This document shows, piece by piece, positions 1 through 5,679 of a stretch of 6,154 bases of DNA. A model generated the notes under the pieces. It saw nothing but the letters and a program-made list of their open reading frames with translations. It was not told the DNA's origin and ran no database searches. Every line of letters begins with the position of its first letter. Positions within the stretch are counted from its first letter, which is position 1. Where the stretch lies: contig JAICHC010000186.1 of the NCBI GenBank assembly GCA_025922795.1, forward strand, positions 1-6,154, given 5' to 3'. The stretch comes from Candidatus Binatia bacterium. GTDB taxonomy: Bacteria; Desulfobacterota_B; Binatia; UBA9968. Made by a program: the position numbers and the translations under genes.

Positions 1-2
1 CC

Positions 3-536
3 AATCGGGATTTCACTTTTATTCAAAGCGGCGGAGACCCGGAGAGTTTAGCGGCGTTGCTCACCAAGAACATCGAGGTAGCGACTCTCACGGCCCCATC
101 GGATGCCAAAGCGCTCGCGGAGGGGTACCACTATGTGGTCTACGGTCCCGACTTGAAAATCCCCTACGCGGCGACCGCGTTCGTCACGAAACGTTCTGTG
201 ATCGCAAAGCGGCCGCAAGTAGTCGGGCGTTTCATGCGGGCGATGGCGGAAGCCGCGAAGATTCTCCACACCGACAAAGAGTTCGTCTACAAAGTATTGG
301 GCAAACAGCTGCGCCTGACCGATCGAACCATTCTCGACGCGGCCTATAACGCAGAGATTAAAGCCTTGGAACCCCGTTTGGTGCTCAAATCCGAAGCGAT
401 CGAGGCGATCCTCGGCGAGGTTAGCGCCACTGATCCTCGTGCCAAGAAAATCAAACCGCAGGAATTGATCGACTTGCGGTATCTGGATGAAATGGAGAAG
501 AGTGGATTTTTTAATCAGCTTTGGGCTAAAAAGTAA
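3..536 (+). CDS. ABC transporter substrate-binding protein, NMT1/TauA-like (5' truncated)
   Basis: This is the C-terminal part of a periplasmic solute-binding protein, the receptor of an ABC importer. The frame is open from base 3 and contains 177 codons before TAA at 534-536. The TTG at 57 is internal, since in-frame coding sequence (NRDFTFIQSGGDPESLAAL) runs straight into it, so the true start lies upstream with the signal peptide. The family is usually about 310-340 residues, so roughly half is missing. Recognisable features are the lobe segment IPYAATAFVTKRSVI, the helix RPQVVGRFMRAMAEA, the stretch KVLGKQLRLTDRTILDAAY, and the C-terminal signature DLRYLDEMEKSGFFNQLW typical of NMT1/SsuA/TauA-like proteins. 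The family binds sulfonates, thiamine precursors, aromatic acids and other ligands, so the substrate cannot be assigned. It ends 17 bp before an amidohydrolase gene, which suggests co-transcription and that the imported ligand is processed by the downstream enzymes (inference). Confidence 0.85.
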   Translation, partial: NRDFTFIQSGGDPESLAALLTKNIEVATLTAPSDAKALAEGYHYVVYGPDLKIPYAATAFVTKRSVIAKRPQVVGRFMRAMAEAAKILHTDKEFVYKVLGKQLRLTDRTILDAAYNAEIKALEPRLVLKSEAIEAILGEVSATDPRAKKIKPQELIDLRYLDEMEKSGFFNQLWAKK

Positions 537-539
537 CTC

Positions 540-548
540 GGAGGGAGG
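540..548 (+). promoter_or_regulatory. Strong ribosome binding site of the first amidohydrolase
   Basis: GGAGGGAGG lies 5 bp upstream of the ATG at 554, a near-ideal Shine-Dalgarno match. It fixes the start codon and sits inside the 17-bp gap after the binding-protein stop codon, consistent with an operon. Confidence 0.75.
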
Positions 549-553
549 TCGCT

Positions 554-1690
554 ATGGAACAAACGATTATCTCGTCGGACTCTCACGTGATCGAGGTGCC
601 GGATCTGTGGGAGAAAGGGATGCCGTCGTCGTTCAAAGAGCGCGCGCCGAAAGCGTTCTTCGACGAAAAGCGCGACGCATGGATGTTTGGCTCGCCGGAA
701 GTACCGATTCAGGCCGTCGGCGGTTTGTTCATGGCCGGCCAGCGGCCCGAACAGCTGGAGAGTTTTCGCCGAGCCGGTTTTTCCGTAGCGCGGCCCGGCG
801 GATGGGACCCGCTCGAACGCATGAAAGACATGGTGACGGACGGCGTCGCCGCGGAGGTTCTCTATCCTAGCTTGGGGCTCGGTTTATACTGCATTGAAGA
901 CGCGGCGCTTCAGGAGGCGCTGTTTCGCACTTACAACGACTGGGTGATCGATTACTGTCAGAAAGTGCCGGACCGGCTCTACGGCGTGGCGCTGATTTCG
1001 ATGTTCGACATCGATCACGCCGTCGCGGAAATGGAACGCTGCAAAAAACAAGGTATCGTCGGCACGATGATCTGGCAGGTGCCGCATCCAAGCTTGCCGT
1101 TTACGGCGGAGCATTACGAGCGTTTTTGGGCCGCCTCGCAGGACTTCGATCTGCCGGTTCATCTGCATATCCTGACCGGCTTCGGCGACAGCATGCATCG
1201 GCAAACCCGGCACGGCATCGAGCGTTATCGCATCGGCGTGCGCCAAACCCGCGAGATCGAGGACGCGCTCTTCGACATCATGTTCGCCGGTGTACTCGAA
1301 CGTTATCCCAGGCTCAAGATCGTCTCGGTCGAAAACGAAGTCGGCTGGATTCCATTCTGGCTCGGGCAATGCGACAAAGCGTTCAAGCGCCATCGCCATT
1401 CGGAGAAAGTTCCGATGACCAGGTTGCCGAGCGAGTATTTCGCCGAGCAGATTTACGCGACGTTCTTCAACGATCATGTCGGCGGCAAGATGTTTTCCTG
1501 GTGGGGCGTGGACAATTGCATGTGGTCCAACGACTATCCGCACCAGAATTCCACCTGGCCGAATTCGCGCGACGTAATCAATCGCGACATGGCTCACTTG
1601 CCGGCGGACGACCGCGACAAATTGCTCAACACGAATGTCCGCAAGCTCTATAACTTGAATGCGCCGGCTTCTTTACCGGTGGCGGCCTAA
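554..1690 (+). CDS. Amidohydrolase-2 family metal-dependent hydrolase/decarboxylase (ACMSD-like, COG2159)
   Basis: A 378-residue cytoplasmic TIM-barrel enzyme of the amidohydrolase superfamily, in the branch that includes ACMSD, gamma-resorcylate decarboxylase and 5-carboxyvanillate decarboxylase. The N-terminus has SSDSHVIEVPDLW, with D9 and H11 in place of the usual HxH metal pair. A D/E-x-H variant is known in this branch. LPVHLHIL supplies H203 and H205, and WSNDYPHQNSTWP supplies D327 (expected metal ligand) and H330. The segment LKIVSVENEVGWIPFW (about 256-271) is the typical strand before the last catalytic Asp. The histidine that the neighbouring paralogue has in a GHPF motif is not present at the corresponding region, which reads RYRIGVRQTREIEDALF. 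The start is set by a strong Shine-Dalgarno sequence. It lies between the binding protein and a second family member, 33 bp upstream of the latter. Family assignment is firm; substrate and hydrolase versus decarboxylase activity are unknown. Confidence 0.9.
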   Translation: MEQTIISSDSHVIEVPDLWEKGMPSSFKERAPKAFFDEKRDAWMFGSPEVPIQAVGGLFMAGQRPEQLESFRRAGFSVARPGGWDPLERMKDMVTDGVAAEVLYPSLGLGLYCIEDAALQEALFRTYNDWVIDYCQKVPDRLYGVALISMFDIDHAVAEMERCKKQGIVGTMIWQVPHPSLPFTAEHYERFWAASQDFDLPVHLHILTGFGDSMHRQTRHGIERYRIGVRQTREIEDALFDIMFAGVLERYPRLKIVSVENEVGWIPFWLGQCDKAFKRHRHSEKVPMTRLPSEYFAEQIYATFFNDHVGGKMFSWWGVDNCMWSNDYPHQNSTWPNSRDVINRDMAHLPADDRDKLLNTNVRKLYNLNAPASLPVAA

Positions 1691-1723
1691 CGGCGGCTAT
1701 TTCACGAATCATGAGGTGAAACT

Positions 1724-2743
1724 ATGGAAGTACGCGAAGCCATCAAAGTTTTGGATTCGGACGCGCACGCGCGCGATTTCGATAATGAACTCCGGCCGTA
1801 CCTGCCCGAACCCTATCGCAATCAGAAAGCATCGTTTATTCCCAGCGAGCACTATGACCGCAATCTCGGCGGCACCTTGGGCCGTTCCGGCGCCAGTGTT
1901 GAAGAGCGTCTGGAGGCAATGAATACCCAGCAAATCGACACCGCCGTGATGTTTCCGACCAGCGGTTTGGGCATCGGCCGGGTGCGCGATGCCCAATTTC
2001 AGACCGCCCTGTGCCGCGCCTACAACGATTTCATCTCGGATTATTGCAAGGCGTCGCCGCGCTTGAAGGCGGTGGCCAATCTCCCGGTCAATAATCCCGC
2101 TGAATGCGCCAAGGAGCTTAATCGCGCGGTCACCAAGCTGGGACTTTGCGGCGGCATGCTGGCGGCGCAAGCGCACCGAAAGAATCTCGGCAACCCGGAG
2201 TTCTACCCGCTCTATGAAGAAGCACAAAGGTTGAACACGCCGATTTCGATTCACGCCTTCGGCGGCGACGAGCCCGGCAGCGAAGTGTTCGATCAGTTCA
2301 TCTGCCTGCACACCACGGGCCATCCGTTTCCGGTGTTGCGCCAGCTCACCGCAATGGTGTTCGGCGGCATTCCCGAAATGTTTCCCAAGCTGAGAATCGG
2401 CTACCTGGAAGTCGGCTGCGGCTGGCTGCCCTATTGGGCCGAGCGCATGGACGAAGAATGGGAGAAACGCGGCAAGGTGGAAGCGCCGCTTTGCAGGAAG
2501 AAACCGAGCGAGTATCTGTTCAGCGAAAATAGTTACTACGGCTGCGAGCCCGAAGAGAAAATGATCAGCTACGTCGTCGGCGAGATCGGTTCGAAAACGC
2601 TCATGTATGCATCGGACTATCCGCATTGGGACATGAGCTGGCCGGAGTCTGCAAGCATTCTTTGGCAGCGCGAAGATTTATCGCTGGATGCGAAGACAGA
2701 TATTTTACTCAATAACGCCAAGCGCTTTTATAATTTTTCCTAG
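1724..2743 (+). CDS. Second amidohydrolase-2 family enzyme (ACMSD-like, COG2159)
   Basis: A 339-residue paralogue of the preceding gene with the same fold but a different active-site pattern. Near the N-terminus LDSDAHARDF provides D13 and H15 as the first metal pair. ISIHAFGGDEPG provides H177, TTGHPFPVLRQL provides H200 (the likely counterpart of the catalytic base His228 of ACMSD), and YASDYPHWDMSWPES provides D298 (metal ligand) and H301. The segment IGYLEVGCGWLPYWAERMDEEW is highly characteristic of the family. GAGGTGA at 1713-1719 is the ribosome binding site, and an in-frame TGA at 1712-1714 excludes an upstream start. The two enzymes share the DYPH, GWxPFW/GWLPYW and N-terminal DxH blocks but little else by eye, so the duplication is old or the genes were acquired separately. 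Probably the last gene of the binding-protein operon. Possible roles are decarboxylation or C-N/C-C hydrolysis of an imported compound; the substrate is unknown. Confidence 0.9.
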   Translation: MEVREAIKVLDSDAHARDFDNELRPYLPEPYRNQKASFIPSEHYDRNLGGTLGRSGASVEERLEAMNTQQIDTAVMFPTSGLGIGRVRDAQFQTALCRAYNDFISDYCKASPRLKAVANLPVNNPAECAKELNRAVTKLGLCGGMLAAQAHRKNLGNPEFYPLYEEAQRLNTPISIHAFGGDEPGSEVFDQFICLHTTGHPFPVLRQLTAMVFGGIPEMFPKLRIGYLEVGCGWLPYWAERMDEEWEKRGKVEAPLCRKKPSEYLFSENSYYGCEPEEKMISYVVGEIGSKTLMYASDYPHWDMSWPESASILWQREDLSLDAKTDILLNNAKRFYNFS

Positions 2744-2772
2744 CGCCGTTGGTGGCGCTGAACGCCAGCGCT
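2742..2772 (+). terminator. Overlapping small hairpins after the second amidohydrolase, possible weak terminator
   Basis: Starting inside the stop codon, AGCGCC (2742-2747) pairs with GGCGCT (2754-2759) across a 6-base loop. The same GCGCTG (2755-2760) can instead pair with CAGCGC (2766-2771) across a 5-base loop, so the two stems are mutually exclusive. Only a short TTT follows the second stem, so intrinsic termination would be weak. It may be a terminator, an mRNA 3'-end stabiliser or chance. Confidence 0.3.
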
Positions 2773-2790
2773 TTGACAGCTCGTTACGAT

Positions 2791-2876
2791 GTCATCCTGA
2801 GTTAAGCGAAGGATCTAGCCGGAATCGAATAGAACGAGGGTTCGGTTCTTCGTCGCTTCCAGCTCCTCAGAATGAC
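2791..2876. repeat. Dispersed intergenic inverted-repeat element (REP/MITE-like)
   Basis: The outer arms GTCATCCTGAG (2791-2801) and CTCAGAATGAC (2866-2876) are inverted repeats with one mismatch. The inner parts also correspond imperfectly: AAGCGAAGGATC on the left against the complement of GGTTCTTCGTCGCTT on the right, with indels. From general knowledge, elements that begin TCATTCTGAG, continue with GCGAAG and end in the complementary arm are scattered in many copies between genes of environmental bacteria. It contains no gene. It lies between the amidohydrolase operon and the thiamine-diphosphate enzyme and, if folded in RNA, would form a long imperfect hairpin that could separate the two transcripts. 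Confidence 0.6.
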
Positions 2877-2927
2877 AACCAGGGACGCCCGGACATTTCG
2901 ACATAGTGATTTTTAACTGCAAGAGAA

Positions 2928-2934
2928 AGAGGAG
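2928..2934 (+). promoter_or_regulatory. Ribosome binding site of the thiamine-diphosphate enzyme
   Basis: AGAGGAG is 6 bp upstream of the ATG at 2941, a good Shine-Dalgarno match that supports this start. Confidence 0.65.
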
Positions 2935-2940
2935 CCGAAC

Positions 2941-4677
2941 ATGATTCAAACTAAAGGACTGACCGGAGCACAAACCATGCTGCGCGTGCTCGCGAAAATG
3001 GGCGTAGAAAAAATCTTCGCGTCGCCCGGGTCTGAATGGTCGCCGGTATGGGAAGCGCTGGCGGAGCCCGGCGTGGAGGGCATGCCGCAGTACTTGAGCA
3101 CGCGTCACGAGGAGGTCGCTGTCGGCATGGCGAGCGGTTATGCCAAAGCGACCGGCAAGCTGCCGGCCGTCATGATCCACACGACTGTCGGCTCTTTGCA
3201 TGCCACCATGGGTATGCGCGGCGCGATTCGCGAGCAAGTGCCGATGGTGGTTCTTAGCGGTGAGTCGATCGGTTTCGGTGAAGACGAAGGGCCCGATCCA
3301 GGTGGACAGTGGTTGGGGCATCTCTCCAACATCGGTGGTCCGGCGAAGTTGGTCGATCAAACGGTGAAGTGGAGTTTCGGAGTCAACAATAAAGCGATTT
3401 TTCCGGCGACTATCCAACGCGCTTGCCAACTGGCGATGGCCGCGCCCAAAGGCCCCACCTTCGTGTCGCTACCGATGGAATATCTGTTCGACAAAATGAT
3501 CAAAGATGTTCCCTCGGATCTCGGATTCGCGCCTTGCGCGACGGCCGATGCGAAAGGCATCGAAGAGCTCGCCAATCTGTTGGCTGGCGCGAAGAATCCG
3601 GTGATCATCACCGAGGATTCCGGCCGCACAGACAAATCGGTGCATTGTCTGGTCGAGATCGCCGAGCTGTTGGCTTGCGTGGTTTGCGAAACCCGGAGCA
3701 CCGGTTCGCTAAACTTCCCGCGCACGCATCCGCTGCATGGTGGCTACGATCCAAAAAAAGCCTCGAGCGGCGCCGATGCAATTTTTTTGTTATCGGTCAT
3801 TGCTCCGTGGCATCCGGCTTCAGTCACGCCGGCGCCTGGCGCGACCGTGGCCATCCTCGATGAGAATCCGCTGCGCCTGGATATGCCGTACTATGGTTAT
3901 CAGGCGGATCTCTGCTTGACCGGTGAGATCGAAAGTTCGCTCGAGCAGTTATTGGCCGCGTTAAAAAAGAAGATCTCGGCCAATGATTCTTCGCGCAAGC
4001 AACGCGCTGAAGAAATCGGTAAACGGAATAATGCGCAAAGGAACACCTGGCGTGACGAAGCGCAGGCGCTCGCTAATCAGAAGCCGATGGATACCCGGTG
4101 GGTCGCGCATGAAGTCAGTCAAGTGTTGCCGCCCGATGTAATGGTTGTCGAGGAGACGATAACCCACCGGCTCGCAATCCATCGTTATTTCGACGGGCTC
4201 AAGCCGGGATCGTTCTTTGCCGGCTGTGTCGGCGGTCTGGGCACCGGGCTTTCAACCGCACTCGGGGTAAAGTCGGCCAATCCGAAACGTCCAGTAGTGT
4301 GCGTAATCGGCGACGGGTCGTTCAACTACGATCCCGCGCCCGCAGTATACGGCGCGGCTCAAGAGCATAACCTGCCGTTTCTGACCATCATGTTTAACAA
4401 TCAGGGTTACCTGTCGCAGAAATCCGGCATCCCGAGATATTACCCAAATGGTTGGGCGGTAAAGTCGAAAAATTTTTCCGGACTCCATATAGCGCCGTGC
4501 CCTGAATACGCACAGATCATCAAAGCTTTCGACGGTTACGGGGAGAAGGTCGAAGAGCCGGGCGAAGTGCGCAAGGCGGTCGAACGGGGACTACGAGCGG
4601 TGGCCGGCGGTCAGTCGGCGTTGCTCGATGTGCGGCTAAAACCGGTCGAAGAGATCATCGAGAGGGGCGAAGGATAG
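2941..4677 (+). CDS. Thiamine-diphosphate-dependent enzyme, benzoylformate/2-keto-acid decarboxylase-like
   Basis: A 578-residue enzyme of the acetolactate synthase/benzoylformate decarboxylase superfamily. The N-terminal pyrimidine-binding domain (about 8-180) has FASPGSEW with S31, RHEEVAVGMASGYAKATGK with E57 as the glutamate that activates thiamine, and MIHTTVGS with H80. The central domain (about 205-335) contains NFPRTHPLHGGY and APWHPAS with H291. The C-terminal cofactor domain (about 390-565) has the GDG(457-459)...NN(486-487) magnesium-diphosphate motif. S31, E57, H80 and H291 line up with the catalytic S26, E47, H70 and H281 of Pseudomonas benzoylformate decarboxylase, so a 2-keto-acid decarboxylase is a better guess than acetolactate synthase. 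No regulatory small subunit (ilvN) gene is nearby, which also argues against branched-chain amino-acid synthesis. It starts 197 bp after the amidohydrolases, so it may have its own promoter, though no convincing -35/-10 pair is visible. A lyase or oxidase of the same superfamily (oxalyl-CoA decarboxylase-like, benzaldehyde lyase-like) cannot be excluded. Confidence 0.88.
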   Translation: MIQTKGLTGAQTMLRVLAKMGVEKIFASPGSEWSPVWEALAEPGVEGMPQYLSTRHEEVAVGMASGYAKATGKLPAVMIHTTVGSLHATMGMRGAIREQVPMVVLSGESIGFGEDEGPDPGGQWLGHLSNIGGPAKLVDQTVKWSFGVNNKAIFPATIQRACQLAMAAPKGPTFVSLPMEYLFDKMIKDVPSDLGFAPCATADAKGIEELANLLAGAKNPVIITEDSGRTDKSVHCLVEIAELLACVVCETRSTGSLNFPRTHPLHGGYDPKKASSGADAIFLLSVIAPWHPASVTPAPGATVAILDENPLRLDMPYYGYQADLCLTGEIESSLEQLLAALKKKISANDSSRKQRAEEIGKRNNAQRNTWRDEAQALANQKPMDTRWVAHEVSQVLPPDVMVVEETITHRLAIHRYFDGLKPGSFFAGCVGGLGTGLSTALGVKSANPKRPVVCVIGDGSFNYDPAPAVYGAAQEHNLPFLTIMFNNQGYLSQKSGIPRYYPNGWAVKSKNFSGLHIAPCPEYAQIIKAFDGYGEKVEEPGEVRKAVERGLRAVAGGQSALLDVRLKPVEEIIERGEG

Positions 4678-4720
4678 AGAGCCATTCAAAACGCATTGAC
4701 GCCAGCGAACGAACTGCTTT

Positions 4721-4776
4721 GGATTCCTGCGCGGTAGGATACCCCGATTCTTCGCCGCTCACCTCGATGACATGGC
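4721..4776. repeat. Degenerate palindromic repeat remnant
   Basis: GGATTCCTGC (4721-4730) followed by GCGGTAGGATACC (4731-4743) forms an imperfect hairpin. The next bases, GATTCTTCGCCGCTCACCTC and then GATGACA, resemble the right half of the 2791-2876 element, which reads GGTTCTTCGTCGCTTCCAGC followed by TCCTCAGAATGACA. The left half shares TCCTG, GCG and AGGAT in the same order. It looks like a decayed relative of a dispersed intergenic repeat, but the similarity is patchy. Confidence 0.3.
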
Positions 4777-4786
4777 AAACCATCAC

Positions 4787-4813
4787 AAAAGCCGGGCTTC
4801 GGCCCGGCTTTTT
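4787..4813 (+). terminator. Rho-independent terminator with UUCG tetraloop
   Basis: AAAA then GCCGGGC (4791-4797), a TTCG loop (4798-4801), GCCCGGC (4802-4808) and five T residues (4809-4813). The 7-bp GC stem is perfect, extends to 11 bp through the A/T tracts, and is capped by the very stable C(UUCG)G tetraloop. The A-tract on the other side would let it work on the minus strand too. It lies 110 bp after the thiamine-diphosphate enzyme stop codon and only 23 bp before the next start codon. Confidence 0.92.
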
Positions 4814-4817
4814 AGTC

Positions 4818-4824
4818 GAAAGGG
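4818..4824 (+). promoter_or_regulatory. Weak, distant ribosome binding site of the HDO gene
   Basis: GAAAGGG ends 12 bp before the ATG at 4837, farther than usual. No other start is possible upstream, because an in-frame TAG sits at 4813-4815 at the end of the terminator T-tract and none of the intervening codons is ATG, GTG or TTG. Initiation is therefore predicted to be modest. Confidence 0.4.
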
Positions 4825-4836
4825 CTTGGCGATCCC

Positions 4837-5547
4837 ATGAGAGAGAATTTTCATGATCGGCTGATTGCGGCTCGCGATAAGAACCACAGCAAGGACCATC
4901 CCTTTTTTGATCTCTGGGTAGCGGGCAAGCTTACCAAGCAACAGACAGCTTTTTATTGCACGCAGCACTTTCACTACGTCGGCGAATATCTTAACTGGCT
5001 GGCATATGAGGCCTCGCAGATCCCGCTGCGTGACGTGAAGGCGTATCTTTTCGAAAATTTGGGCGATGAGGAGAATCCCGAAGACCGTCATTTGGACATG
5101 TTGAAGGATTACGTCGCGGCAAGCGGCGTCGATCGCAACAGCGTAGAGTCGTCGATCGTTTTGCCCGGCACGGACCAGCTGCAGAACTGGGGTTGGCGGA
5201 TGGTTTATCAGGAGCGCTGGCAAGCCGCCGTCGCCGGCATGTTTATCGGCTTGGAGTCGCAATTCCTCGACATTTGTAAGAAACTCGTTCCGGCTTTGCA
5301 CGAGCACTATGGTTACAAACCGCATGCGCGCGAAATCCGTTTTTTTGAAGAACACGTCTATGCCGATGAAGTTCACGGCTCCAAGGGCTTCGCGATTGTC
5401 GAAAAGTATTGCGATACCCCCGAGCTGCAGGCGCGAGCGCTGAAACAGATCGAAGAAGCCACGGTGCGCCGGTGGCGTTACATGAACAGCATTTACTGGT
5501 ATGTTTTACACGGCAAAGTGGACGACACTCCAACGTTGCCGGCGTAG
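4837..5547 (+). CDS. Haem-oxygenase-like diiron oxidase/oxygenase (HDO), CADD/PqqC-like fold
   Basis: A 236-residue all-helical cytoplasmic protein of the TenA/PqqC/haem-oxygenase-like fold. It carries what looks like a complete HDO diiron site: E78 and H85 in LGDEENPEDRHLDML, E140 in MFIGLESQF, and H173, D177 and H180 in EEHVYADEVHGSKG (HxxxDxxH). As recalled, the ligands of chlamydial CADD are E81, H88, E142, H174, D178 and H181, with almost the same spacing and a similar total length (231). The family includes UndA (fatty-acid decarboxylation), SznF (N-oxygenation) and CADD (p-aminobenzoate from its own tyrosine). CADD's sacrificial Tyr27 corresponds to F24 here (HPFF versus HTFY), so the same self-sacrificing chemistry is doubtful. 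It is often mis-annotated as TenA or PqqC; the thiaminase cysteine is not evident. The gene sits alone between a terminator and repeats, and may act with the upstream decarboxylase. The substrate is unknown. Confidence 0.85.
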   Translation: MRENFHDRLIAARDKNHSKDHPFFDLWVAGKLTKQQTAFYCTQHFHYVGEYLNWLAYEASQIPLRDVKAYLFENLGDEENPEDRHLDMLKDYVAASGVDRNSVESSIVLPGTDQLQNWGWRMVYQERWQAAVAGMFIGLESQFLDICKKLVPALHEHYGYKPHAREIRFFEEHVYADEVHGSKGFAIVEKYCDTPELQARALKQIEEATVRRWRYMNSIYWYVLHGKVDDTPTLPA

Positions 5548-5572
5548 CGGTCGCCGTGTTCGTTTGACCTCT

Positions 5573-5597
5573 CACGCTTCCCGGAGAGGGAAGCGTG
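5573..5597. repeat. Perfect 10-bp hairpin downstream of the HDO gene
   Basis: CACGCTTCCC (5573-5582), loop GGAGA, GGGAAGCGTG (5588-5597). The stem is perfect and stable but no T-tract follows (CGGGCTGC), so it is not a classic intrinsic terminator. It begins 26 bp after the HDO stop codon and could protect the mRNA 3' end, or be part of the adjoining repeat element. Confidence 0.55.
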
Positions 5598-5616
5598 CGG
5601 GCTGCACTATAAGCAG

Positions 5617-5653
5617 GTTTCCCTCACCTGATCCTCTCCCAGTGGGAGGGGAA
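5617..5653. repeat. Dispersed palindromic repeat (CCCTCACC...CTCTCCC type)
   Basis: A CCCTCACCTGAT stretch is followed by a hairpin: CCTCTCCC (5633-5640), loop AGT, GGGAGGGG (5644-5651), with one G-T pair. From general knowledge this is the ubiquitous proteobacterial intergenic repeat that reads CCCTCACCC...CTCTCCC...GGGAGAGGG. On the minus strand it gives the familiar spurious peptide LPLGEDQVRE. No gene is present. It lies directly upstream of the last gene. Confidence 0.6.
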
Positions 5654-5679
5654 GCCAAAATCCAAAGAAGGAAATCATC

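Noticed and set aside
57..536. TTG at 57 as the start of the binding-protein gene
   Set aside because: The frame stays open to the window edge and the upstream residues fit the family, so the TTG is an internal leucine codon and the gene is truncated by the window.
884..1597. Long minus-strand open frame (237 codons) opposite the first amidohydrolase
   Set aside because: It is fully antisense to a gene with clear family motifs and a strong ribosome binding site, has no recognisable domain, and is typical of shadow frames in GC-rich DNA.
1709..2626. Long minus-strand open frame (305 codons) opposite the second amidohydrolase
   Set aside because: The plus-strand gene has unmistakable amidohydrolase motifs; the antisense translation is rich in H, A, R and L without any recognisable family signature.
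2773..2801. Promoter with a perfect TTGACA at 2773-2778
   Set aside because: No acceptable -10 hexamer lies 16-18 bp downstream (CCTGAG or similar there), and TACGAT at 2785 is far too close, so this is probably chance.
3753..3788. Possible frameshift at the seven-A run (3753-3759) and the seven-T run (3782-3788) in the thiamine-diphosphate enzyme
   Set aside because: The reading frame and family similarity continue unbroken across both runs (GGYDPKKASSGADAIFLLSVIAPWHP), so there is no evidence of disruption or slippage.
4678..4836. TPP riboswitch or other thiamine-linked leader
   Set aside because: The conserved CTGAGA and ACCTGATCTGGATAATGCC-like elements of the TPP riboswitch are absent. 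Only the intrinsic terminator and a weak repeat-like segment are visible.
4837..5547. TenA (thiaminase II) or PqqC, attractive because the neighbour uses thiamine diphosphate
   Set aside because: The HxxxDxxH motif together with E78, H85 and E140 fits a diiron HDO site, the TenA catalytic cysteine is not evident in the relevant helix (VAGMFIGLES), and no pqq or thi genes are present.
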